Shown here: positions 1-6,698 of the stretch, piece by piece
Layout: every line of letters begins with the position of its first letter
Position numbering within the stretch: the stretch's first letter is position 1
Origin: Lysobacterales bacterium
GTDB lineage: Bacteria > Pseudomonadota > Gammaproteobacteria > Xanthomonadales > Marinicellaceae
Length of the DNA stretch: 6,791 bases
Assembly: GCA_026990095.1 (NCBI GenBank)
Contig: JALSIL010000017.1
Span: 1 to 6,791 of the forward strand
Reading direction: 5' to 3'
The notes under the pieces: model-generated
Databases searched by the model: none
Told to the model about the DNA's origin: nothing
The model's input: only the letters and a program-made list of their open reading frames with translations
Position numbers and translations under genes: made by a program

Positions 1-623
1 TAGAATTAGGCTACAACCAACAAGCCGCTATATTGGGCAAACACTATTTACAAAAATTCAAAGGACAACGCGATGACTACGTCGCCATTGGCAATGCCAT
101 ACGCAACTCAGGTGACAGTCAATCCGCCTTAGTGTTTTTAGAAAGTGCTCACTTGCAATTCCCCAATGATGAAAACATCAGTAAATCCTTAGCGGCTGTC
201 TACATTCAAAACGACGATTATTTTGTGGCGGCAAAAATCATACATGATGCCGCTTTATTCAATCCTGCCTTGATAAAAGAAGCCGCCGAGCTTTACCGAC
301 GGGCAGGCTCGCATTACATGGCATTAACCCTCAATGGCATGATAAGTGATCAAAAAGAAAAATTAAAACAACGCATGGCATTGATGCTGCAACTGGAAAA
401 CTTTGATCAAGCCATCGCCATGGAAGACAACATCAAGCGCGTTCATTTGCAAAATGATGAAAACATGAAATACGCTTTGGCTTATGCTTTTTTCAAAACG
501 GGCAATTACCCCAAAGCAGACGAATACCTCAATCAAATTACAGAAACCGAAAACTTCAAAAAAGCCACAAAATTACGAAAAATCATGGGCGAATGCCAAC
601 AAGAAACATGGCGTTGCCAATAA
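1..623 (+). CDS. TPR-repeat protein, 3' end only (start lies upstream of the window)
   Basis: The frame is open from the first full codon (position 3) to TAA at 621-623, so about 206 C-terminal residues are visible. A TTG at 33 is in frame, but the repeat pattern already runs through the codons before it (ELGYNQQAAI...), so it is not the start. At least five TPR-like helix pairs can be seen, at fragment residues about 26-56, 57-88, 90-115, 121-152 and 153-182. They show the usual small/aromatic spacing (for example YALAYAFFKTGNYPKADEYL). TPR arrays are protein-binding scaffolds; no catalytic motif is visible. The receptor gene follows after 37 nt with no terminator, suggesting co-transcription. 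In many marine gammaproteobacteria a TPR gene closes an exbB-exbD-tonB cluster beside a TonB-dependent receptor. That is known context; its presence here is inference, because the upstream genes are outside the window. Confidence 0.85.
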   Translation, partial: ELGYNQQAAILGKHYLQKFKGQRDDYVAIGNAIRNSGDSQSALVFLESAHLQFPNDENISKSLAAVYIQNDDYFVAAKIIHDAALFNPALIKEAAELYRRAGSHYMALTLNGMISDQKEKLKQRMALMLQLENFDQAIAMEDNIKRVHLQNDENMKYALAYAFFKTGNYPKADEYLNQITETENFKKATKLRKIMGECQQETWRCQ

Positions 624-660
624 AAAGCTTTAGAACAATGGACAGGTACACGAGATAATT

Positions 661-3600
661 ATGAGCAAATACATTCTAATTTTAATGCTATTGTCGCACG
701 TTGTTATGGCAAAAAATGACGCCAAAGTCTCACTCTTTGTGTTTTTTAAGGGCGAACCACTTTCGCAAGTTGATGTTTATGAAAACAAGCAAAAGCTTGC
801 GACAACTGACAGCTATGGCAATGCCGTTTTATTGTTTAAAGCTGGCAATCACACCATTGTTCTTAAAAGCCAAAAAGATGAAATTTATACCCATAATTTA
901 ACATTAACAAAAGATGAAATTGTGCAATTATTAATCGATATTAAGGCAAAAGACCAACAGCCAATTGTCGATATAGAAACCTCAAAAGACCCAACAAATG
1001 TCTCCTTAAATCAAGCAGACAAAAAAGACAAACCAACTCAAAGCGTGATGACCACACTCTCAGGTACCGTTATTTCAGCAGAAGATAGTCAAGGTATTGC
1101 AGGTGCTCGAATATACATCAGCGGACTAACCGAACACCTCATCACCGATGAAAAGGGTAACTTTAAAACCAAGCTACAATCAGGCAACTACAACATCAGT
1201 GTGTTGCACGCCCAATACAATAGCATTATAAAACCCAAGGTTGAAGTTTCTGTTGATGGGCTTGCACAATTTAAGATTGAAATGACACCTGCGGGTAAAG
1301 AATTGCCAGAATTTGTCGTTGTTGTGCCTTTTATTGAAGGTTCTTTGGCTTCGGTTTTGGAAGAACGCAAACAAAACAATTCGGTCGCCAACTATTTAAG
1401 CATGGAACAAATCTCAAAATCAGGTGATTCCGATGCCGCAGGTGCCCTCAAACGGGTAACGGGTTTAACTTTGGTTGATGGTCGATTTATCTTTGTTCGT
1501 GGTTTGGGCGAACGCTATTCCAGCACCTTATTGAATGGTGCCAACTTGCCCAGTCCCGACCCGACCCGCCGTGTTGTGCCGTTGGATTTATTCCCAACGG
1601 GCATAATTTCCAGCATAGAAGTGCAAAAAGGTTATTCTGCCCGACTTCCCGCCGAATTTGGCGGCGGCAGCGTCACCTTAAAAACCATCTCTCTACCCAA
1701 GTCAAATTTCTTAAAAGTCGGTTTATCCTACAAAAACAATTCCCAAACTACTGGCAAAGACGGATTAAGTTACCAAGGTGGAGGCAGTGATTGGACTGGT
1801 TTTGATGATGGCTCACGAGCCATACCTGAGTTATTGCAACAAGCCATTGACGGCGGTACCGAATTACGACCCAGCAATCCGTTTATTGCTGGCGGATTTA
1901 GCCCAGAAGAACTGGAAAGCATCGGCGAATCTTTGACAAACATCTACAGTTTAAATAATGAAACCATCGACCCAGGCGTGGGCTTTAGCCTCTCTGGTGG
2001 TATGCGAAAAGACTTAGAATCGGGTATTGCTTTGGGTTTTTCCAGTGCCATAGAATACGGTTCGGACTACCAAACCCGTTCAGAATTACGCCGCGATTAC
2101 ATTGTTTCTTCCGGCACAACTTTGGCATTGGATTCCGAAGAAGTCTCTAGTACCACCCGACGCAATATAAATCTCAGTAGTTTTTTTACCACAGGCATCG
2201 AATTTTCCGAAAACAATAAAATAGCTGCCAACTACATGCTGTTAAGAAACACTCAGAATTTCAACGAAATTGCCGAAGGCTTCAATGAAGATTTAGGCAA
2301 TTCACGCCGCATTTACGAATTGCGTTGGACTGAACGCGAACTTGCCTCATTCCAAAGTTTTGGCGAACATGTTTTAACACCGCTTGGCGGGCTAAAATTA
2401 AACTGGCAATACACCGACTCTACTGCTAATTTTGATGAACCCGACAATAGAATTTACCGTTATGACCAACGCGAAGAAGGAGACTTTATTTTTTCTACGC
2501 GCAACGATTCCAACTCACGTGTGTGGCGAGAACTGCAAGATTTAAGCAAAGATATTCATTACGATTTAAGTTTTCCACTTAGTTTTGGCAACAACCATGA
2601 TATTTTACTCAATGGCGGGCAATCATGGGTCAGCAAAGACAGAAACTCCGACATTCGCCGTTTTGTGTTTGAAGATGTCGGTTCCTTGGTCAACCAAATT
2701 GACCGAGGCAGCGATTTAGAAAACATTCTTTCACCTGAATTTATTGATCCGCAAGGATATCAATTAATCGAAGTGACCCGAGCCACCGACAACTATTTTG
2801 CCAATTTAGACATCAAAGCCAGTTATTTTTCTTTGGATTATGCTTACAAACAACGCTTTAAAATCTCATTAGGACTGCGAAAAGAAAACTTTTATCAATC
2901 CGTTACCACTTTCAACCTATTTGACAGCAATGCCGCTCCCATAGAAGTATCGCTGCAAGATAATGACTACTTTCCATCATTTTCTAGCACCTTATTCTTA
3001 CCCAAAGACAATGAAATCCGTTTTAACTACGCCCAAACTGCCACCAGACCTGATTTTAAAGAACTCTCCCCTGCACAATTTAAAGACCCAGTTTTGGATA
3101 GAAATGTCATTGGTAATCCAGACCTCATCACTGGTAAAATTAAACATTATGACCTGCGTTGGGATAAATATTTCTCTGCTGGTGAATTTGTTTCGGTCAG
3201 TTTATTCTACAAACAATTTTTTAACCCAATAGAATTAATCATTCTGCCTGGTTCCTCACGAATTATTAGTTTTGACAATGCTCAAGCCGCTGAAAACGCT
3301 GGCATTGAATTAGAAATTTACAAAGATTTCTCCTTCGTAAATCGCTGGCTGAAAAAAGACTGGTGGTCAGATTTTTATCTATCCGCCAATTACGCCTATA
3401 TTCAATCAGAAATCACCCTACGTAGCGACCGCCCAGGCGGACAAACCAACAACACCAGACCATTACAAGGACAATCACCCTATGTGGTTAATCTGCAACT
3501 GGGCTATGACAACAAAAACAAAGACATCAGCACCTCTTTACTGTTTAATGTCTTCGGCAAAAGAATCAGCGAAGCAGGCACCAGTGGCAAACCCGATGTC

Positions 3601-3786
3601 TACGAACAACCCTTCAACCAATTGGATTTTATTTACTCGCAAAAGATTTTCAACAAACTAAAGCTCAGTTTTAAAGCCAAAAACTTACTCAATGACCAAG
3701 CCTTGTTTCTTGTTGGGGATGAAACGGCTCGCTCCTTTACAAAAGGAAGGTCATTTAGCCTTGGTATCTCTTATAACCTGTATTAA
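661..3786 (+). CDS. TonB-dependent outer-membrane receptor with two N-terminal regulatory-like domains
   Basis: This 1041-residue protein is an outer-membrane active transporter that would use TonB-ExbB-ExbD energy; its substrate cannot be read from sequence. Residues 1-17 form a signal peptide (hydrophobic ILILMLLSHVV, cleavage after VMA). Residues about 21-95 and 132-208 each look like a small beta-sandwich; the second (SGTVISAEDSQGIAGARIYI) fits the carboxypeptidase-regulatory-like fold. They are joined by a Lys/Asp/Gln-rich linker. A possible TonB box is EFVVVV (217-222). The plug spans about 236-343 with the family signatures DAAGALKRVTGL, VRGLGERYSSTLLNG, PSPDPTRRVVPLDLFP and AEFGGGSV. 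The remaining roughly 700 residues are the barrel, ending in SLGISYNLY with a terminal aromatic residue. The ATG at 661 is chosen because the signal peptide begins there; the ribosome site is weak (ACGAG, about 7 nt upstream). It probably shares a transcript with the TPR gene. Confidence 0.95.
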   Translation: MSKYILILMLLSHVVMAKNDAKVSLFVFFKGEPLSQVDVYENKQKLATTDSYGNAVLLFKAGNHTIVLKSQKDEIYTHNLTLTKDEIVQLLIDIKAKDQQPIVDIETSKDPTNVSLNQADKKDKPTQSVMTTLSGTVISAEDSQGIAGARIYISGLTEHLITDEKGNFKTKLQSGNYNISVLHAQYNSIIKPKVEVSVDGLAQFKIEMTPAGKELPEFVVVVPFIEGSLASVLEERKQNNSVANYLSMEQISKSGDSDAAGALKRVTGLTLVDGRFIFVRGLGERYSSTLLNGANLPSPDPTRRVVPLDLFPTGIISSIEVQKGYSARLPAEFGGGSVTLKTISLPKSNFLKVGLSYKNNSQTTGKDGLSYQGGGSDWTGFDDGSRAIPELLQQAIDGGTELRPSNPFIAGGFSPEELESIGESLTNIYSLNNETIDPGVGFSLSGGMRKDLESGIALGFSSAIEYGSDYQTRSELRRDYIVSSGTTLALDSEEVSSTTRRNINLSSFFTTGIEFSENNKIAANYMLLRNTQNFNEIAEGFNEDLGNSRRIYELRWTERELASFQSFGEHVLTPLGGLKLNWQYTDSTANFDEPDNRIYRYDQREEGDFIFSTRNDSNSRVWRELQDLSKDIHYDLSFPLSFGNNHDILLNGGQSWVSKDRNSDIRRFVFEDVGSLVNQIDRGSDLENILSPEFIDPQGYQLIEVTRATDNYFANLDIKASYFSLDYAYKQRFKISLGLRKENFYQSVTTFNLFDSNAAPIEVSLQDNDYFPSFSSTLFLPKDNEIRFNYAQTATRPDFKELSPAQFKDPVLDRNVIGNPDLITGKIKHYDLRWDKYFSAGEFVSVSLFYKQFFNPIELIILPGSSRIISFDNAQAAENAGIELEIYKDFSFVNRWLKKDWWSDFYLSANYAYIQSEITLRSDRPGGQTNNTRPLQGQSPYVVNLQLGYDNKNKDISTSLLFNVFGKRISEAGTSGKPDVYEQPFNQLDFIYSQKIFNKLKLSFKAKNLLNDQALFLVGDETARSFTKGRSFSLGISYNLY

Positions 3787-3817
3787 GCTCTTTTACTAAA
3801 TCTTTTCGGTTACAAAT

Positions 3818-3835
3818 ATGTCATGGCTATGACGT
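3818..3835 (+). other. Short dyad / possible weak hairpin after the receptor gene
   Basis: ATGTCAT and ATGACGT flank a 4-nt GGCT loop, giving a 7-bp stem with one G-U pair. No T-tract follows directly, so it is at best a poor terminator for the receptor gene. Its right arm is also the first half-site of the 11-bp phased array beginning at 3829, so it may be only part of that operator. Confidence 0.35.
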
Positions 3836-3878
3836 TCAAATGAATTTTTAATGACATTTTTATGACATTTATGTTACA
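3829..3878 (-). promoter_or_regulatory. PhoB-type (Pho-box-like) operator: five half-sites at 11-bp spacing
   Basis: Half-sites begin at 3829 (ATGACG), 3840 (ATGAAT), 3851 (ATGACA), 3862 (ATGACA) and 3873 (GTTACA), each exactly 11 bp apart. Read on the minus strand, positions 3868-3851 give ATGTCATAAAAATGTCAT, which matches the E. coli Pho-box consensus CTGTCATAWAWCTGTCAY at 16 of 18 positions. Eleven-bp direct repeats are the normal binding pattern of OmpR/PhoB-family regulators. The core box ends 10 bp before the TATAAT at 3879, as in PhoB-activated promoters. The TGTCA strand is opposite to the usual one for a rightward promoter. The porin family downstream supports phosphate control. Strand here gives the orientation of the box, not of transcription. 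Confidence 0.7.
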
Positions 3879-3884
3879 TATAAT
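3879..3884 (+). promoter_or_regulatory. -10 element (TATAAT) of the porin promoter
   Basis: A perfect TATAAT directly follows the last half-site of the phased array. No -35 hexamer stands at 16-18 bp: the nearest ATGACA copies lie 11 and 22 bp upstream. This is what is expected where an activator such as PhoB replaces the -35 contact. The predicted start near 3891 leaves an AT-rich leader of about 100 nt before the porin ATG. A second, weaker -10 (TACAAT, 3958-3963) lies nearer the gene but has no recognisable -35. Confidence 0.55.
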
Positions 3885-3993
3885 AATTTTTTAGTCTTTT
3901 TTTATTCAAAATAATAAGTTTTAATTCATTCTCAAGTATTTTTTTAGGGTTAGCTCGTACAATAGCGACAATTTTAATTAATGGTCAATCAAG

Positions 3994-5391
3994 ATGAAAA
4001 TCAAAACATTCCTTATTACCTTCTTATTGGTGTTCGCTCAATCACCCTATGCTAGTGAGTCTTCTGATGAAATTTCATTGCTAAGAGAGCAAGTAAAATT
4101 ATTAACCCAACGGTTGGATGCCCTAGAAAATCAATCCAAAGTTGCAACACAAAAGCAAGAAACCATCGCCAAGCAGGTTGAAACTAATAGTATCAACAAG
4201 ATAACTAAGACTTCCGAAGAAGAAAACCCTGTTACTGTTGGTTTTACAAAGAAGGGCTTATCTGTGAGTAGTAAAGATGGTAACTGGTCAACAAATTTAC
4301 AGTGGCGAGCACAAATGCGTTTAACTGATCCATACCGTTCAGATCCACGTCAAATTTCTGACTTTTCAAGAGTTGATGAAAGCAGTTTTGAATTGCGTCG
4401 TGCACGAATGAAGATAGGCGGACATGGTTACAAACCTTGGTTAAAATATTATTTCGAAGTCGATTTGCAACCAACCCGAAGCACTTCGAATAGTTCAACC
4501 AATTCCAGTTCACGATTAATTGATTGGCGCATCACCTTAGACAAATACGATTGGTTGTCTTTTCGTGCAGGGCAATGGAAGATAAACTACAACAGAGAAC
4601 GGGTAGATTCATCAGGCCGCCAAACATTTGTTGAAAGATCGATTGCAAACAGAGTTTTCACCGTTGATCGTCAAGTTGGCGTTATGGCTTTTGGTCGATT
4701 GTTTCCAGGCACACGCACTGATTTAAACTACTACCTTGGTATCTTTAATGGTGAAGGCCGTAGCGTCAAGAATGATGACAGTAAAATGTTGTATCTGGCA
4801 CGTTTGCAGTGGAACTTTTTAGGCCGTGAATTAAAATGGCGTCAATCTGATACGGGTTATTCGGAAAATCCAGCAGGCACTCTTGCATTTGCATCCTCTT
4901 CAACCCAAGGCAAATGCACGCGTTGGTCTTCAAGTGGTTGTGGGAATTTAGATGGGTTTGAGTCTGTATCAAATGCGACTAAAGGACAGTTTAATATTGA
5001 GCAGTTTGTACAAGAAACAGCATTTAAATGGCGTGGTTTTGCATGGCAACAAGAATACCACAAGAAAAAAATCAAAGACAATATTAACAATACGAGAAGC
5101 GAATTAACAGGTGGATATGCTCAAGCTGGCTATTTCTTCCACAATCTATTCCCAGCTATTCCTAAAAAAATGGAGTTTGCATTTCGTTATGCTTTCGTTG
5201 ATGAACCGAATAAAACAGATATTGGTTTTACAAATACCCGCAAAGAATATTCCACTGCCATTAATTATTTTATCAATGGTCATAACAATAAACTAACTTT
5301 AGATTATTCTCGCCTGTATATTAATGATAGATTGTTGGGTGTGGATGATTCAGATAACCGCCTTAGATTTCAGTGGGATGTGTCTTTCTGA
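3994..5391 (+). CDS. Phosphate-selective porin, OprO/OprP family
   Basis: This 465-residue protein is an outer-membrane porin of the OprO/OprP family; characterised members form anion channels for phosphate or polyphosphate. Residues 1-20 are a signal peptide (cleavage after PYA). Residues about 26-47 form a short coiled coil (LLREQVKLLTQRLDALENQ), a common periplasmic N-terminus in this family. The barrel begins near residue 80 and carries the family hallmark around 131-158 (ELRRARMKIGG, then WLKYYFEVDL), RAGQWKINYNRE at 191-202 and a final Phe (FQWDVSF) typical of Bam-assembled barrels. The arginines that would set anion preference cannot be assigned without a structure. An unusual segment at about 285-330 holds two cysteines, C308 and C316. 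A Pho-box-like array upstream supports phosphate-starvation induction. The start at 3994 places the signal peptide correctly; the Shine-Dalgarno is poor. The gene ends 31 nt before a strong terminator. Confidence 0.92.
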   Translation: MKIKTFLITFLLVFAQSPYASESSDEISLLREQVKLLTQRLDALENQSKVATQKQETIAKQVETNSINKITKTSEEENPVTVGFTKKGLSVSSKDGNWSTNLQWRAQMRLTDPYRSDPRQISDFSRVDESSFELRRARMKIGGHGYKPWLKYYFEVDLQPTRSTSNSSTNSSSRLIDWRITLDKYDWLSFRAGQWKINYNRERVDSSGRQTFVERSIANRVFTVDRQVGVMAFGRLFPGTRTDLNYYLGIFNGEGRSVKNDDSKMLYLARLQWNFLGRELKWRQSDTGYSENPAGTLAFASSSTQGKCTRWSSSGCGNLDGFESVSNATKGQFNIEQFVQETAFKWRGFAWQQEYHKKKIKDNINNTRSELTGGYAQAGYFFHNLFPAIPKKMEFAFRYAFVDEPNKTDIGFTNTRKEYSTAINYFINGHNNKLTLDYSRLYINDRLLGVDDSDNRLRFQWDVSF

Positions 5392-5422
5392 ATATACCCA
5401 AATCCCGATATAGAAAACCAAC

Positions 5423-5458
5423 AGAGACCTTTTTAAATGAAAGAAGGTCTCTTTTTTT
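5423..5458 (+). terminator. Rho-independent terminator of the porin gene, probably used from both sides
   Basis: AGAGACCTT (5423-5431) pairs perfectly with AAGGTCTCT (5444-5452); three more pairs, one of them G-U, close a 6-nt AAATGA loop. A run of seven T follows at 5452-5458. Read leftward, the same hairpin is followed by a looser T-rich tail (GTTGGTTTTC), so it may also stop the converging hemerythrin transcript, whose stop codon (5459-5457) lies in this T-tract. Confidence 0.9.
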
Positions 5459-5864
5459 AATTCTCCAAAAAGAAATTCCTTACACAGTCCACATATTGAT
5501 GGTCTTCTTGAACAATGTGCTCAAAGAGCCAATCGCTAAGTAATTGTATCAATAATGCTGCAACATTTTCACCGCTTTTAAACTTTTCTTCCAAGTCTGA
5601 TAGTTTTTTACAAAACGCCTGATGACTTTTTTTATGTTCATCCAAATATTGGTAGCCCGAATCAAGTAGCAAAGATTCTTCAAAAGCAAAATGAGTAAGG
5701 GTGTATTCAACCAATTTAACTAAGATTTTTTCAACTTGCTTTCTTTCGATATTCTGATCAGTGGCTTCATGCAGTTCATTAATATACTTAACAATTCTTT
5801 GGTGTTGTCCATCAATGACGGTTATGCCTGTATTAAACTTTTCTTCCCATTCTAACTTATTCAT
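5457..5864 (-). CDS. Bacteriohemerythrin (second gene of the pair)
   Basis: This 135-residue single-domain protein binds O2 reversibly at a non-haem di-iron centre in a four-helix bundle in the cytoplasm (no signal peptide or membrane segment). All seven expected ligands are present: H21 (in DGQHQRIV), H58 and E62 (THFAFEE), H77 and H81 (EHKKSH), and H116 and D121 (HxxxxD). Length and spacing match single-domain bacterial hemerythrins such as that of Methylococcus. Proposed roles in the family are O2 delivery to oxygen-using enzymes, oxygen storage, and protection of oxygen-sensitive proteins; which applies here cannot be decided. Its ATG overlaps the stop of the upstream paralogue (ATGA, 5864-5861), so translation is probably coupled; an AGG lies about 10 nt before the start. 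It ends inside the terminator it shares with the converging porin gene. Confidence 0.95.
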   Translation of the reverse strand: MNKLEWEEKFNTGITVIDGQHQRIVKYINELHEATDQNIERKQVEKILVKLVEYTLTHFAFEESLLLDSGYQYLDEHKKSHQAFCKKLSDLEEKFKSGENVAALLIQLLSDWLFEHIVQEDHQYVDCVRNFFLEN

Positions 5865-6322
5865 ATTAACTGCCTATTGAAAAATTTTGAAATAAACGAA
5901 CTAAACCAACTTTCTTTTTTAGCTATATGCATTTTCTTTTGCACGATTGAAGAAAAATCCTTGTCATCGTTTTTAATGTGATTGACCAACCACGTCTTAA
6001 GCGTGATTAATAACTCATAAGTAATGTCTTCGCCTTTTTCAAACCTGGTCACATAACTAGCAATCTTTTTAACAAAAAGTTTATGCACAAGCTTGTGTGC
6101 TTTGACAAAACGATAACCACACTCTTCCATCAACTCTTCTTCAAAGGCAAAGTGAGAAACCGTATAATCCACCAATTGTTGTAAAATTGTGTAAATTTCT
6201 TCTCTATTATTTGAATTATTCAACGCCAACAACTGATTGATGTAATCGACGATTCTTTTGTGCTGCCTATCAATTGGAGGAACCCCAATTTCCAAATCAA
6301 CACCCCATTTTATGGCTTTCAT
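5861..6322 (-). CDS. Bacteriohemerythrin with C-terminal aromatic/basic tail (first gene of the pair)
   Basis: This 153-residue cytoplasmic hemerythrin has the complete di-iron ligand set: H21 (IDRQHKRIV), H57 and E61 (SHFAFEE), H76 and H80 (AHKLVH), and H115 and D120 (HIKNDD). It is clearly a paralogue of the next gene. It differs mainly in a C-terminal extension of about 20 residues (KKESWFSSFISKFFNR), which could form an amphipathic helix rich in aromatic and basic residues; similar tails occur in some bacterial hemerythrins and may contact a membrane or partner protein (inference). The ATG at 6322 is preceded by AGG with an 11-nt gap, slightly long. It leads an operon of two genes that overlap by 4 nt, driven from an apparent FNR-type promoter upstream. 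Likely role: O2 binding when oxygen is scarce or fluctuating. Confidence 0.95.
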   Translation of the reverse strand: MKAIKWGVDLEIGVPPIDRQHKRIVDYINQLLALNNSNNREEIYTILQQLVDYTVSHFAFEEELMEECGYRFVKAHKLVHKLFVKKIASYVTRFEKGEDITYELLITLKTWLVNHIKNDDKDFSSIVQKKMHIAKKESWFSSFISKFFNRQLI

Positions 6323-6354
6323 TGCTTTAAATACCTGTCTTATTAACTCTATTT

Positions 6355-6360
6355 ATTATA
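6355..6360 (-). promoter_or_regulatory. -10 element (TATAAT) of the hemerythrin operon
   Basis: On the minus strand a perfect TATAAT (in CGTATAATAAAT) lies 33 bp before the first hemerythrin ATG. The predicted start is near 6348, giving a 26-nt leader. The -35 region (AGTTTA at a 17-bp spacer) is poor, which fits a promoter that needs an activator. Confidence 0.65.
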
Positions 6361-6382
6361 CGTTAATCCTTACTGTATAAAC

Positions 6383-6396
6383 TTGATTTATATCAA
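6383..6396 (-). promoter_or_regulatory. FNR/ANR box of the hemerythrin operon
   Basis: TTGATTTATATCAA matches the FNR/ANR consensus TTGATNNNNATCAA at every defined base. Its centre lies 41.5 bp upstream of the start predicted from the TATAAT at 6360-6355. This is the standard position for class II activation by FNR, the oxygen-sensing Fe-S regulator. It implies that the two hemerythrin genes are switched on when oxygen is low. Binding itself is inferred. Confidence 0.8.
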
Positions 6397-6679
6397 TAAT
6401 TAACCAAGTGTCATTTACTGAGCTTTTTATTCGTGAATAAAATTATTCCGTAAGGTTTATATGCCATATTGTCAAAACCCTTACATACTCAACAAAAGAA
6501 TCAAACTTTACCCAATTATTTGTAAACTAAAATTTTTTATTACCGTATGCATTGAACTCAACGACTTTGGACTGAAAAGCCATAGGTTGAATTAACGGAG
6601 TAAATGCCCTTTGTATTCTTCGCGAACGCGGGAATCATCCTGTATTTAAATATCGATAACTGTGTTTATATCATCTTTA
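6397..6679. other. AT-rich intergenic stretch with dyads, no convincing gene
   Basis: I see no supported gene here. It contains three small symmetric elements: TTTTATTC/GAATAAAA around a GT centre (6425-6442); GTAAGG/CCTTAC arms (6450-6455 and 6479-6484), which extend by three pairs if one C is bulged, enclosing a smaller ATATG/CATAT dyad; and a degenerate REP-like palindrome at 6615-6635. None is followed by a clear T-tract. No good sigma-70 promoter facing right was recognised. Confidence 0.5.
6615..6635. repeat. Degenerate REP/dRS3-like palindrome
   Basis: ATTCTTCGCGAACGCGGGAAT resembles the common dispersed element ATTCCC-N8-GGGAAT found in many beta- and gammaproteobacteria. The right arm (GCGGGAAT) is intact and the left arm has decayed (CTT for CCC). 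It is a locally GC-rich island in AT-rich DNA, which fits a dispersed repeat. Only one copy lies in the window, so repetition is not shown. Confidence 0.4.
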
Positions 6680-6694
6680 GAGACCTTTGCATAA
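6680..6694. mobile_element. Possible left end of an IS5-family-like insertion sequence
   Basis: GAGACCTTTGCATAA resembles, from memory, the terminal inverted repeats of several IS5-family elements, which begin GAGACCTTTGCA. It is preceded by TTTA, compatible with a short T/A-rich target site. An open frame begins just inside it. The matching right end would lie outside the window, so neither the inverted repeat nor a target duplication can be checked. Confidence 0.35.
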
Positions 6695-6698
6695 CTAT

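Noticed and set aside
33..35. TTG as start of the first gene
   Set aside because: The same frame is open to the window edge and already codes for TPR-like sequence before it, so the true start is upstream.
1180..1391. Two overlapping minus-strand open frames inside the receptor gene
   Set aside because: They lie opposite the conserved plug-domain coding sequence and have no recognisable protein features; they are shadows.
3958..3963. TACAAT as the main porin -10
   Set aside because: No -35-like hexamer at 16-18 bp and no operator near it; the TATAAT at 3879 beside the phased array is better supported.
3981..3983. ATG just upstream as an alternative porin start
   Set aside because: It is out of frame with the porin; the signal peptide begins at 3994.
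4244..5090. Minus-strand open frames inside the porin gene
   Set aside because: Shadows of a well-supported plus-strand gene with signal peptide, family motifs and C-terminal Phe.
6409..6414. Single TGTCAT near the FNR box as a Pho half-site
   Set aside because: It is isolated, with no second copy at 11 bp, unlike the array at 3829-3878.
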